Position numbers and translations under genes: made by a program
Assembly (NCBI GenBank): GCA_028752905.1
Contig: JAQNBH010000008.1
Location: forward strand, 62,001-126,000
Origin: Cladorhizidae sp. MBARI D1340-BT2
Lineage: Eukaryota; Porifera; Demospongiae; Poecilosclerida; Cladorhizidae
Direction of reading: 5' to 3'
Length of the DNA stretch: 64,000 nt
Notes under the pieces: model-generated
The model's database searches: none
What the model saw: the letters and a program-made list of their open reading frames with translations, nothing else
Told to the model about the DNA's origin: nothing
Shown: positions 31,537-47,300 of the stretch, one piece after another
How positions within the stretch are numbered: the first letter of the stretch is position 1
How the letters are laid out: each line of letters begins with the position of its first letter

Positions 31537-33596
31537 TACCTAGCATGGTTATACCCCTAGCATGGTTATACACCTAGCATGGTTATATACCTAGCATGGT
31601 TATACACCTAGCATGGTTATATACCTAGCATGGTTATATACCTAGCATGGTTATACACCTAGCATGGTTATATACCTAGCATGGTTATGCACCTAGCATG
31701 GTTATATACCTAGCATGGTTATACACCTAGCATGGTTATATACCTAGCATGGTTATATACCTAGCATGGTTATACACCTAGCATTGTTATACACCTAGCA
31801 TGGTTATATACCTAGCATGGTTATACACCTAGCATGGTTATACACCTAGCATGGTTATATACCTAGCATGGTTATACACCTAGCATGGTTATATACCTAG
31901 CATAGTTATACACCTAGTATGGTTATACAATTAGCATGGTTATACACCTAGCATGGTTATATACCTAGCATAGTTATACACCTAGCATTGTTATACACCT
32001 AGCATGGTTATATACCTAGAATGGTTATATACCTAGCATGGTTATATACCTAGCATGGTTATATACCTAGCATAGTTATACACCTAGCATGGTTATACAA
32101 TTGGCATGGTTATACACCTAGCATGATTATATACCTAGCATGGTTATACACCTAGCATGGTTATATACCTAGCATGGTTATATACCTAGCATTGATATAC
32201 ACCTAGCATGGTTATACACCTAGCATGGTTATACACCTAGCATGGTTATATACCTAGCATGGTTATATACCTAGCATGGTTATATGCGTAGCATGGTTAT
32301 ATACCTAGCATGGTTATACACCTAGCATGGTTATATACCTAGCATGGTTATATACCTAGCATGGTTATATACCTAGCATGGTTATATACCTAGCATGGTT
32401 ATATACCTAGCATGGTTATATACCTAGCATAGTTATACACCTAGCATGGTTATACAATTAGCATGGTTATACACCTAGAATGGTTATATACCTAGCATAG
32501 TTATACACCTAGCATTGTTATACACCTAGCATGGTTATATACCTAGCATGGTTATACACCTAGCATGGTTATACACCTAGCATGGTTATATACTTAGCAT
32601 GGTTATACACCTAGCATGGTTATATACCTAGCATGGTTATACACCTAGCATGGTTATATACCTAGCATGGTTATATATCTAGCATGGTTATATACCTAGC
32701 ATGGTTATACACCTAGCATGGTTATATACCTAGCATGGTTATATACCTAGCATGGTTATATACCTAGCATGGTTATATACCTAGCATAGTTATACACCTA
32801 GCATGGTTATACAATTAGCATGGTTATACACCTAGAATGGTTATATACCTAGCATAGTTATACACCTAGCATGGTTATACACCTAGCATGGTTATATACC
32901 TAGCATGGTTATATACCTAGCATGGTTATATACCTAGCATGGTTATATACCTAGCATGGTTATATACCTAGCATAGTTATACACCTAGCATGGTTATACA
33001 ATTAGCACGGTTATACACCTAGCATGGTTATATACCTAGCATGGTTATACACCTAGTATGGTTATACACCTAGCATGGTTATATACCTAGCATGGTTATA
33101 CACCTAGCATGGTTATATACCTAGCATGGTTATACACCTAGCATGGTTATATACCTAGCATGGTTATATACCTAGCATCGTTATACACCTAACATGGTTA
33201 TATACCTAGCATGGTTATATACATAGCATGGTTATACACCTAGCATGGTTATATACCTAGCATGGTTATATACCTTGCATGGTTATACACCTAGCATGGT
33301 TATATACCTAGCATGGTTATATACCTAACATGGTTATACACCTAGCATGGTTATATACCTAGAATGGTTATATACCTAGCATGGTTATATACCTAGCATT
33401 GTTATACACCTAGCATGGTTATACACCTAGTATGGTTATACACCTAGCATGGTTATATACCTAGCATTGTTATACACCTAGCATGGTTATACACCTAGCA
33501 TGGTTATATACCTAGCATGGTTATACACCTAGCATGGTTATACAACTAGCATTGTTATATACCTAGCATTGTTATACACCTAGCATGGTTATACAC
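31537..33596. repeat. Satellite block, copy of 1597-3656
   Basis: This is the second copy of the 2,060-bp block at 1597-3656 (offset 29,940 bp, two substitutions seen). Its right edge, where CACCTAG becomes CACGTAG followed by GCATTTTTATA, is where the sequence switches to the variant shared with positions near 6830, 11970 and 36763. Confidence 0.85.
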
Positions 33597-36500
33597 GTAG
33601 CATGGTTATATACCTAGCATTTTTATACACCTAGCATGGTTATATACCTAGCATGGTTATACACCTAGCATGTTTATACACCTAGCATGGTTATATACCT
33701 AGCATGGTTATACACCTAGCATGGTTATATACCTAGCATGGTTATATACCTAGCATGGTTATACACCTAGCATGGTTATATACCTAGCATGGTTATATAC
33801 CTAGCATAGTTATACACCTAGCATGGTTATATACCTAGCATGGTTATATACCTAGCATGGTTATACACCTAGCATGGTTATATACCTAGCATTGTTATAC
33901 ACCTAGCATGGTTATACACCTAGCATGGTTATACAATTAGCATGGTTATACACCTAGCATGGTTATATACCTAGCATGGTTAAACACCTAGCATGGTTAT
34001 ACACCTAGCATGGTTATACACCTAGCATGGTTATACACCTAGCATGGTTATACACCTAGCATGGTTATATACCTAGCATGGTTATATACCTAGCATGGTT
34101 ATACACCTAGCGTGGTTATATACCTAGCATGGTTATATACCTAGCATGGTTATATACCTAGAATGGTTATATACCTAGCATGGTTATATACCTAGCATTG
34201 TTATACACCTAGCATGGTTATACACCTAGAATGGTTATACACCTAGCATGGTTATATACCTAGCATTGTTATACACCTAGCATGGTTATACACCTAGCAT
34301 TGTTATATACCTAGCATGGTTATACACCTAGAATGGTTATATACCTAGCATGGTTATATACCTAGCATTGTTATACACCTAGCATGGTTATACACCTAGC
34401 ATGGTTATATACCTAGCATTGTTATACACCTAGCATGGATATATACCTAGCATGGTTATACACCTAGCATGGTTATATACCTAGCATTGTTATACACCTA
34501 GCATGGTTATATACCTAGCATGGTTATACACCTAGCATGCTTATACACCTAGCATGTTTATATACCTAGCATAGTTATACACCTAGCATGGTTATATACC
34601 TAGCATAGTTATACACCAGTGACCTAGCATGGTTATACAATTAGCATGGTTATACACCTAGCATGATTATATACCTAGCATGGTTATACACCTAGCACGG
34701 TTATACACCTAGCATGGTTATATACCTAGCATTGTTATACACCTAGCATGGTTATACCCCTAGCATGGTTATACACCTAGCATGGTTATATACCTAGCAT
34801 GGTTAAACACCTGGCATGGTTATACACCTAGCATGGTTATACACCTAGCATGGTTATACACCTAGCATGGATATATACCTAGCATGGTTATATACCTAGC
34901 ATGGTTATATACCTAGCATGGTTATATACCTAGAATGGTTATACACCTAGCATGGTTATATACCTAGAATGGTTATATACCTAGCATGGTTATATACCTA
35001 GCATGGTTATACACCTAGCATGGTTATATACCTAGCATGGTTATACACCTAGCATGGTTATATACCTAGCATGGTTATATACCTAGCATGGTTATACACC
35101 TAGCATGGTTATATACCTAGAATGGTTATATACCTAGCATGGTTATATACCTAGCATTGTTATACACCTAGCATGGTTATACACCTAGAATGGTTATATA
35201 CCTAGCATGGTTATATACCTAGCATGGTTATATACCTAGCATAGTTATACACCTAGCATGGTTATACAATTGGCATGGTTATACACCTAGCATGATTATA
35301 TACCTAGCATGGTTATACACCTAGCATGGTTATTTACCTAGCATGGTTATATACCTAGCATTGATATACACCTAGCATGGTTATACACCTAGCATGGTTA
35401 TACACCTAGCATGGTTATATACCTAGCATGGTTATATACCTAGCATGGTTATATGCGTAGCATGGTTATATACCTAGCATGGTTATACACCTAGCATGGT
35501 TATATACCTAGCATGGTTATATACCTAGCATGGTTATATACCTAGCATGGTTATATACCTAGCATGGTTATATACCTAGCATGGTTATATACCTAGCATA
35601 GTTATACACCTAGCATGGTTATACAATTAGCATGGTTATACACCTAGAATGGTTATATACCTAGCATAGTTATACACCTAGCATTGTTATACACCTAGCA
35701 TGGTTATATACCTAGCATGGTTATACACCTAGCATGGTTATACACCTAGCATGGTTATATACCTAGCATGGTTATACACCTAGCATGGTTATATACCTAG
35801 CATGGTTATACACCTAGCATGGTTATATACCTAGCATGGTTATATATCTAGCATGGTTATATACCTAGCATGGTTATACACCTAGCATGGTTATATACCT
35901 AGCATGGTTATATACCTAGCATGGTTATATACCTAGCATGGTTATATACCTAGCATAGTTATACACCTAGCATGGTTATACAATTAGCATGGTTATACAC
36001 CTAGAATGGTTATATACCTAGCATAGTTATACACCTAGCATGGTTATACACCTAGCATGGTTATATACCTAGCATGGTTATATACCTAGCATGGTTATAT
36101 ACCTAGCATGGTTATATACCTAGCATGGTTATATACCTAGCATAGTTATACACCTAGCATGGTTATACAATTAGCACGGTTATACACCTAGCATGGTTAT
36201 ATACCTAGCATGGTTATACACCTAGTATGGTTATACACCTAGCATGGTTATATACCTAGCATGGTTATACACCTAGCATGGTTATATACCTAGCATGGTT
36301 ATACACCTAGCATGGTTATATACCTAGCATGGTTATATACCTAGCATCGTTATACACCTAACATGGTTATATACCTAGCATGGTTATATACATAGCATGG
36401 TTATACACCTAGCATGGTTATATACCTAGCATGGTTATATACCTTGCATGGTTATACACCTAGCATGGTTATATACCTAGCATGGTTATATACCTAACAT

Positions 36501-38329
36501 GGTTATACACCTAGCATGGTTATATACCTAGAATGGTTATATACCTAGCATGGTTATATACCTAGCATTGTTATACACCTAGCATGGTTATACACCTAGT
36601 ATGGTTATACACCTAGCATGGTTATATACCTAGCATTGTTATACACCTAGCATGGTTATACACCTAGCATGGTTATATACCTAGCATGGTTATACACCTA
36701 GCATGGTTATACAACTAGCATTGTTATATACCTAGCATTGTTATACACCTAGCATGGTTATACACGTAGCATGGTTATATACCTAGCATTTTTATACACC
36801 TAGCATGGTTATATACCTAGCATGGTTATACACCTAGCATGTTTATACACCTAGCATGGTTATATACCTAGCATGGTTATACACCTAGCATGGTTATATA
36901 CCTAGCATGGTTATATACCTAGCATGGTTATACACCTAGCATGGTTATATACCTAGCATGGTTATATACCTAGCATAGTTATACACCTAGCATGGTTATA
37001 TACCTAGCATGGTTATATACCTAGCATGGTTATACACCTAGCATGGTTATATACCTAGCATTGTTATACACCTAGCATGGTTATACACCTAGCATGGTTA
37101 TACAATTAGCATGGTTATACACCTAGCATGGTTATATACCTAGCATGGTTAAACACCTAGCATGGTTATACACCTAGCATGGTTATACACCTAGCATGGT
37201 TATACACCTAGCATGGTTATACACCTAGCATGGTTATATACCTAGCATGGTTATATACCTAGCATGGTTATACACCTAGCGTGGTTATATACCTAGCATG
37301 GTTATATACCTAGCATGGTTATATACCTAGAATGGTTATATACCTAGCATGGTTATATACCTAGCATTGTTATACACCTAGCATGGTTATACACCTAGAA
37401 TGGTTATACACCTAGCATGGTTATATACCTAGCATTGTTATACACCTAGCATGGTTATACACCTAGCATTGTTATATACCTAGCATGGTTATACACCTAG
37501 AATGGTTATATACCTAGCATGGTTATATACCTAGCATTGTTATACACCTAGCATGGTTATACACCTAGCATGGTTATATACCTAGCATTGTTATACACCT
37601 AGCATGGATATATACCTAGCATGGTTATACACCTAGCATGGTTATATACCTAGCATTGTTATACACCTAGCATGGTTATATACCTAGCATGGTTATACAC
37701 CTAGCATGCTTATACACCTAGCATGTTTATATACCTAGCATAGTTATACACCTAGCATGGTTATATACCTAGCATAGTTATACACCAGTGACCTAGCATG
37801 GTTATACAATTAGCATGGTTATACACCTAGCATGATTATATACCTAGCATGGTTATACACCTAGCACGGTTATACACCTAGCATGGTTATATACCTAGCA
37901 TTGTTATACACCTAGCATGGTTATACCCCTAGCATGGTTATACACCTAGCATGGTTATATACCTAGCATGGTTAAACACCTGGCATGGTTATACACCTAG
38001 CATGGTTATACACCTAGCATGGTTATACACCTAGCATGGATATATACCTAGCATGGTTATATACCTAGCATGGTTATATACCTAGCATGGTTATATACCT
38101 AGAATGGTTATACACCTAGCATGGTTATATACCTAGAATGGTTATATACCTAGCATGGTTATATACCTAGCATGGTTATACACCTAGCATGGTTATATAC
38201 CTAGCATGGTTATACACCTAGCATGGTTATATACCTAGCATGGTTATATACCTAGCATGGTTATACACCTAGCATGGTTATATACCTAGAATGGTTATAT
38301 ACCTAGCATGGTTATATACCTAGCATTGT
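31992..38329. repeat. Tandem pair of a 3,169-bp higher-order block
   Basis: Rare units recur at an exact distance of 3,169 bp: ATTGATAT at 32191 and 35360, TATATATCT at 32672 and 35841, ATTAGCACGG at 33001 and 36170, CACGTAG at 33594 and 36763, GCGTGG at 34110 and 37279, the 24-bp marker at 34614 and 37783, and the private variant CCTGGCATGG near 34811 and 37980. 3,169 equals 186 units of 17 bp plus the 7 bp of one marker unit. The first copy runs about 31992-35160 and the second about 35161-38329. Near the left end CATCG units at 3236 and 6412 lie 3,176 bp apart, which is 186 units plus two marker insertions, so the same framework existed there. Confidence 0.85.
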
Positions 38330-41300
38330 TATACACCTAGCATGGTTATACACCTAGAATGGTTATACACCTAGCATGGTTATATACCTAGCATTGTTAT
38401 ACACCTAGCATGGTTATACACCTAGCATTGTTATATACCTAGCATGGTTATACACCTAGAATGGTTATATACCTAGCATGGTTATATACCTAGCATTGTT
38501 ATACACCTAGCATGGTTATACACCTAGCATGGTTATATACCTAGCATTGTTATACACCTAGCATGGATATATACCTAGCATGGTTATACACCTAGCATGG
38601 TTATATACCTAGCATTGTTATACACCTAGCATGGTTATATACCTAGCATGGTTATACACCTAGCATGCTTATACACCTAGCATGTTTATATACCTAGCAT
38701 AGTTATACACCTAGCATGGTTATATACCTAGCATAGTTATACACCAGTGACCTAGCATGGTTATACAATTAGCATGGTTATACACCTAGCATGATTATAT
38801 ACCTAGCATGGTTATACACCTAGCACGGTTATACACCTAGCATGGTTATATACCTAGCATTGTTATACACCTAGCATGGTTATACCCCTAGCATGGTTAT
38901 ACACCTAGCATGGTTATATACCTAGCATGGTTATACACCTAGCATGGTTATATACCTAGCATGGTTATATACCTAGCATGGTTATACACCTAGCATGGTT
39001 ATATACCTAGCATGGTTATGCACCTAGCATGGTTATATACCTAGCATGGTTATACACCTAGCATTGTTATACACCTAGCATGGTTATATACCTAGCATGG
39101 TTATACACCTAGCATGGTTATACACCTAGAATGGTTATATACCTAGCATGGTTATACACCTAGCATGGTTATATACCTAGCATAGTTATACACCTAGTAT
39201 GGTTATACAATTAGCATGGTTATACACCTAGCATGGTTATATACCTAGCATAGTTATACACCTAGCATTGTTATACACCTAGCATGGTTATATACCTAGA
39301 ATGGTTATATACCTAGCATGGTTATATACCTAGCATGGTTATATACCTAGCATAGTTATACACCTAGCATGGTTATACAATTGGCATGGTTATACACCTA
39401 GCATGATTATATACCTAGCATGGTTATACACCTAGCATGGTTATATACCTAGCATGGTTATATACCTAGCATTGATATACACCTAGCATGGTTATACACC
39501 TAGCATGGTTATACACCTAGCATGGTTATATACCTAGCATGGTTATATACCTAGCATGGTTATATGCGTAGCATGGTTATATACCTAGCATGGTTATACA
39601 CCTAGCATGGTTATATACCTAGCATGGTTATATACCTAGCATGGTTATATACCTAGCATGGTTATATACCTAGCATGGTTATATACCTAGCATGGTTATA
39701 TACCTAGCATAGTTATACACCTAGCATGGTTATACAATTAGCATGGTTATACACCTAGAATGGTTATATACCTAGCATAGTTATACACCTAGCATTGTTA
39801 TACACCTAGCATGGTTATATACCTAGCATGGTTATACACCTAGCATGGTTATACACCTAGCATGGTTATATACCTAGCATGGTTATACATCTAGCATGGT
39901 TATATACCTAGCATGGTTATACACCTAGCATGGTTATATACCTAGCATGGTTATATATCTAGCATGGTTATATACCTAGCATGGTTATACACCTAGCATG
40001 GTTATATACCTAGCATGGTTATATACCTAGCATGGTTATATACCTAGCATGGTTATATACCTAGCATAGTTATACACCTAGCATGGTTATACAATTAGCA
40101 TGGTTATACACCTAGAATGGTTATATACCTAGCATAGTTATACACCTAGCATGGTTATACACCTAGCATGGTTATATACCTAGCATGGTTATATACCTAG
40201 CATGGTTATATACCTAGCATGGTTATATACCTAGCATGGTTATATACCTAGCATAGTTATACACCTAGCATGGTTATACAATTAGCACGGTTATACACCT
40301 AGCATGGTTATATACCTAGCATGGTTATACACCTAGTATGGTTATACACCTAGCATGGTTATATACCTAGCATGGTTATACACCTAGCATGGTTATATAC
40401 CTAGCATGGTTATACACCTAGCATGGTTATATACCTAGCATGGTTATATACCTAGCATCGTTATACACCTAACATGGTTATATACCTAGCATGGTTATAT
40501 ACATAGCATGGTTATACACCTAGCATGGTTATATACCTAGCATGGTTATATACCTTGCATGGTTATACACCTAGCATGGTTATATACCTAGCATGGTTAT
40601 ATACCTAACATGGTTATACACCTAGCATGGTTATATACCTAGAATGGTTATATACCTAGCATGGTTATATACCTAGCATTGTTATACACCTAGCATGGTT
40701 ATACACCTAGCATGGTTATACACCTAGCATGGTTATATACCTAGCATTGTTATACACCTAGCATGGTTATACACCTAGCATGGTTATATACCTAGCATGG
40801 TTATACACCTAGCATGGTTATACAACTAGCATTGTTATATACCTAGCATTGTTATACACCTAGCATGGTTATACACGTAGCATGGTTATATACCTAGCAT
40901 TTTTATACACCTAGCATGGTTATATACCTAGCATGGTTATACACCTAGCATGTTTATAAACCTAGCATGGTTATATACCTAGCATGGTTATACACCTAGC
41001 ATGGTTATATACCTAGCATGGTTATATACCTAGCATGGTTATACACCTAGCATGGTTATATACCTAGCATGGTTATATACCTAGCATAGTTATACACCTA
41101 GCATGGTTATATACCTAGCATGGTTATATACCTAGCATGGTTATACACCTAGCATGGTTATATACCTAGCATTGTTATACACCTAGCATGGTTATACACC
41201 TAGCATGGTTATACAATTAGCATGGTTATACACCTAGCATGGTTATATACCTAGCATGGTTAAACACCTAGCATGGTTATACACCTAGCATGGTTATACA

Positions 41301-44300
41301 CCTAGCATGGTTATACACCTAGCATGGTTATACACCTAGCATGGTTATATACCTAGCATGGTTATATACCTAGCATGGTTATACACCTAGCGTGGTTATA
41401 TACCTAGCATGGTTATATACCTAGCATGTTTATATACTTAGCATGGTTATACACATAGCATGGTTATATACCTAGCATGGTTATATACCTAGCATAGTTA
41501 TACACCTATCATGGTTATATACCTAGCATGGTTATATACCTAGCATGGTTATACACCTAGCATGGTTATATACCTAGAATGGTTATATACCTAGCATGGT
41601 TATATACCTAGCATTGTTATACACCTAGCATGGTTATACACCTAGCATGGTTATATACCTGGCATGGTTATACACCTAGCATGATTATATACCTAGCATG
41701 GTTATATACCTAGCATGGTTATACACCTAGCATGGTTATATACATAGCATGGTTATATACCTAGCATGGTTATACACCTAGCATGGTTATATACCTAGAA
41801 TGGTTATATACCTAGCATGGTTATACACCTAGCATGGTTATATACCTAGAATGGTTATACACGTAGCATGGCTAGCATGGTTATACACCTAGCATGGTTA
41901 TATACCTAGCATGGTTATATACCTAGCATAGTTATACACCTAGCATGGTTATACAATTAGCATGGTTATACACCTAGCATGGTTATATACCTAGCATGGT
42001 TATACACCTAGAATGGTTATATACCAAGCATAGTTATATACCTAGCATTGTTATACACCTAGCTTGGTTATACACCTAGCATGGTTATATACCTAGCATT
42101 GTTATACACCTAGCATGGTTATATACCTAGCATGGTTATACACCTAGCATGGTTATATACCTAGCATGGTTATATACCTAGCATGGTTATACAATTAGCA
42201 TGATTATATACCTAGCATGGTTATATACCTAGCATGTTTATACACCTAGCATGGTTATATAACTAGCATTGTTATACACCTAGCATGGTTATACACCTAG
42301 CATGGTTATATACATAGCATGGTTATATACCTAGCATTGTTATGCACCTAGCATGGTTATACACCTAGCATGGTTATATACCTAGCATTGTTATACACCA
42401 AGCATGGTTATATACCTAGCATGGTTATACACCTAGTATGGTTATACACCTAGCATGGTTATATACCTAGCATGGTTATACACCTAGCATGGTTATATAC
42501 CTAGCATGGTTATACACCTAGCATGGTTATATACCTAGCATGGTTATATACCTAGCATAGTTATACACCTATCATGGTTATACACCTAGCATGGTTATAT
42601 ACCTAGCATGGTTATACACCTAGCATGGTTATATACCTAGCATGGTTATATACCTAGCATAGTTATACACCTAGCATGGTTATATACCTAGCATGGTTAT
42701 ATACCTAGCATGGTTATACACCTAGCATGGTTATATACCTAGCATTGTTATACACCTAGCATGGTTATACACCTAGCATGGTTATACAATTAGCATGGTT
42801 ATACACCTAGCATGGTTATATACCTAGCATGGTTAAACACCTAGCATGGTTATACACCTAGCATGGTTATACACCTAGCATGGTTATACACCTAGCATGG
42901 TTATATACCTAGCATGGTTATATACCTAGCATGGTTATACACCTAGCGTGGTTATATACCTAGCATGGTTATATACCTAGCATGTTTATATACTTAGCAT
43001 GGTTATACACATAGCATGGTTATATACCTAGCATGGTCATATACCTAGCATAGTTATACACCTATCATGGTTATATACCTAGCATGGTTATATACCTAGC
43101 ATGGTTATACACCTAGCATGGTTATATACCTAGAATGGTTATATACCTAGCATGGTTATATACCTAGCATTGTTATACACCTAGCATGGTTATACACCTA
43201 GCATGGTTATATACCTGGCATGGTTATACACCTAGCATGATTATATACCTAGCATGGTTATATACCTAGCATGGTTATACACCTAGCATGGTTATATACA
43301 TAGCATGGTTATATACCTAGCATGGTTATACACCTAGCATGGTTATATACCTAGAATGGTTATATACCTAGCATGGTTATACACCTAGCATGGTTATATA
43401 CCTAGAATGGTTATACACGTAGCATGGCTAGCATGGTTATACACCTAGCATGGTTATATACCTAGCATGGTTATATACCTAGCATAGTTATACACCTAGC
43501 ATGGTTATACAATTAGCATGGTTATACCTAGCATGGTTATATACATGTACCTAGCATAGTTATACACTTAGGATGGTTATACACCTAGCATTGTTATATA
43601 CCTAGCATGGTTATACACCTAGAATGGTTATATACCTAGCATGGTTATATACCTAGCATTGTTATACACCTAGCTTGGTTATACACCTAGCATGGTTATA
43701 TACCTAGCATTGTTATACACCTAGCATGGTTATATACCTAGCATGGTTATACACCTAGCATGGTTATATACCTAGCATGGTTATATACCTAGCATGGTTA
43801 TACAATTAGCATGATTATATACCTAGCATGGTTATATACCTAGCATGTTTATACACCTAGCATGGTTATATAACTAGCATTGTTATACACCTAGCATGGT
43901 TATACACCTAGCATGGTTATATACATAGCATGGTTATATACCTAGCATTGTTATGCACCTAGCATGGTTATACACCTAGCATGGTTATATACCTAGCATT
44001 GTTATACACCAAGCATGGTTATATACCTAGCATGGTTATACACCTAGTATGGTTATACACCTAGCATGGTTATATACCTAGCATGGTTATACACCTAGCA
44101 TGGTTATATACCTAGCATGGTTATACACCTAGCATGGTTATATACCTAGCATGGTTATATACCTAGCATCGTTATACACCTAACATGGTTATATACCTAG
44201 CATGGTTATATACATAGCATGGTTATACACCTAGCATGGTTATATACCTAGCATGGTTATATACCTTGCATGGTTATACACCTAGCATGGTTATATACCT

Positions 44301-47300
44301 AGCATGGTTATATACCTAACATGGTTATACACCTAGCATGGTTATATACCTAGAATGGTTATATACCTAGCATGGTTATATACCTAGCATTGTTATACAC
44401 CTAGCATGGTTATACACCTAGCATGGTTATACACCTAGCATGGTTATATATCTAGCATTGTTATACACCTAGCATGGTTATACACCTAGCATGGTTATAC
44501 ACCTAGCATGGTTATATACCTAGCATTGTTATACACCTAGCATGGTTATATACCTAGCATGGTTATACACCTAGCATGGTTATATACCTAGCATGGTTAT
44601 ATACCTAGCATAGTTATACACCTAGCATGGTTATATACCTAGCATGGTTATATACCTAGCATGGTTATACACCTAGCATGGTTATATACCTAGCATTGTT
44701 ATACACCTAGCATGGTTATACACCTAGCATGGTTATACAATTAGCATGGTTATACACCTATCATGGTTATATACCTAGCATGGTTATACACCTAGCATGG
44801 TTATACACCTAGCATGGTTATACACCTAGCATGGTTATACACCTAGCATGGTTATATACCTAGCATGGTTATACCCCTAGCATGGTTATAAGCTAGCATG
44901 GTTATATACCTAGCATGGTTATACACCTAGCATGGTTATACACCTAGCATGGTTATACAATTAGCATGGTTATACACCTAGCATGGTTATATACCTAGCA
45001 TGGTTAAACACCTAGCATGGTTATACACCTAGCATGGTTATACACCTAGCATGGTTATACACCTAGCATGGATATATACCTAGCATGGTTATATACCTAG
45101 CATGGTTATATACCTAGCATGGTTAATGGTTATACACCTAGCATGGTTATATACCTAGAATGGTTATATACCTAGCATGGTTATATACCTAGCATGGTTA
45201 TACACCTAGCATGGTTATATACCTAGCATGGTTATACACCTAGCATGTTTATACACCTAGCATGGTTATATACCTAGCATGGTTATACACCTAGCATTGT
45301 TATATACCTAGCATGGTTATATACCTAGCATGGTTATACACCTAGCATGGTTATATACCTAGCATGGTTATATACCTAGCATAGTTATACACCTAGCATG
45401 GTTATATACCTAGCATGGTTATATACCTAGCATGGTTATACACCTAGCATGGTTATATACCTAGCATTGTTATACACCTAGCATGGTTATACACCTAGCA
45501 TAGTTATACAATTAGCATGGTTATACACCTAGCATGGTTATATACCTAGCATGGTTAAACACCTAGCATGGTTATACACCTAGCATGGTTATACACCTAG
45601 CATGGTTATACACCTAGCATGGTTATACACCTAGCATGGTTATATACCTAGCGTGGTTATATACCTAGCATGGTTATACACCTAGCGTGGTTATATACCT
45701 AGCATGGTTATATACCTAGCATGTTTATATACTTAGCATGGTTATACACATAGCATGGTTATATACCTAGCATGGTTATATACCTAGCATAGTTATACAC
45801 CTATCATGGTTATATACCTAGCATGGTTATATACCTAGCATGGTTATACACCTAGCATGGTTATATACCTAGAATGGTTATATACCTAGCATGGTTATAT
45901 ACCTAGCATTGTTATACACCTAGCATGGTTATACACCTAGCATGGTTATATACCTGGCATGGTTATACACCTAGCATGATTATATACCTAGCATGGTTAT
46001 ATACCTAGCATGGTTATACACCTAGCATGGTTATATACATAGCATGGTTATATACCTAGCATGGTTATACACCTAGCATGGTTATATACCTAGAATGGTT
46101 ATATACCTAGCATGGTTATACACCTAGCATGGTTATATACCTAGAATGGTTATACACGTAGCATGGCTAGCATGGTTATACACCTAGCATGGTTATATAC
46201 CTAGCATGGTTATATACCTAGCATAGTTATACACCTAGCATGGTTATACAATTAGCATGGTTATACACCTAGCATGGTTATATACCTAGCATGGTTATAT
46301 ACATGTAACTAGCATAGTTATACACTTAGGATGGTTATACACCTAGCATTGTTATATACCTAGCATGGTTATACACCTAGAATGGTTATATACCAAGCAT
46401 AGTTATATACCTAGCATTGTTATACACCTAGCTTGGTTATACACCTAGCATGGTTATATACCTAGCATTGTTATACACCTAGCATGGTTATATACCTAGC
46501 ATGGTTATACACCTAGCATGGTTATATACTTAGCATGGTTATATACCTAGCATGGTTATACAATTAGCATGATTATATACCTAGCATGGTTATATACCTA
46601 GCATGTTTATACACCTAGCATGGTTATATAACTAGCATTGTTATACACCTAGCATGGTTATACACCTAGCATGGTTATATACATAGCATGGTTATATACC
46701 TAGCATTGTTATGCACCTAGCATGGTTATACACCTAGCATGGTTATATACCTAGCATTGTTATACACCAAGCATGGTTATATACCTAGCATGGTTATACA
46801 CCTAGTATGGTTATACACCTAGCATGGTTATATACCTAGCATGGTTATACACCTAGCATGGTTATATACCTAGCATGGTTATACACCTAGCATGGTTATA
46901 TACCTAGCATGGTTATATACCTAGCATAGTTATACACCTATCATGGTTATATACCTAGCATGGTTATATACCTAGCATGGTTATACACCTAGCATGGTTA
47001 TATACCTAGCATGGTTATATACCTAGCATAGTTATACACCTAGCATGGTTATATACCTAGCATGGTTATATACCTAGCATGGTTATACACCTAGCATGGT
47101 TATATACCTAGCATTGTTATACACCTAGCATGGTTATACACCTAGCATGGTTATACAATTAGCATGGTTATACACCTAGCATGGTTATATACCTAGCATG
47201 GTTAAACACCTAGCATGGTTATACACCTAGCATGGTTATACACCTAGCATGGTTATACACCTAGCATGGTTATATACCTAGCATGGTTATATACCTAGCA

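Larger units (their letters stand above)
1005..38752. repeat. Higher-order repeat marked by 24-bp units with a 7-bp insertion
   Basis: Sixteen units carry a 7-bp insertion, reading CACCAGTGACCTAGC. They begin at 1005, 1471, 3875, 4834, 16434, 17393, 22175, 23134, 25461, 25927, 28334, 29293, 30476, 34614, 37783 and 38742. Each sits in the same company: a CATAG unit before it and CAATTAGC, CATGATTA and GCACGG units after it. Spacing is strikingly quantised. Six of the gaps are exactly 959 bp (56 units plus 7), counting 3875, 16434, 22175, 28334 and 37783 as pair starts and the equivalent 5741-bp and 9449-bp shifts between pairs as corroboration, and two are exactly 466 bp (27 units plus 7; at 1005 and 25461). 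This is the signature of amplification of multi-unit blocks rather than of single 17-mers. Positions were read by eye, so a marker or two could have been missed. Confidence 0.85.
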
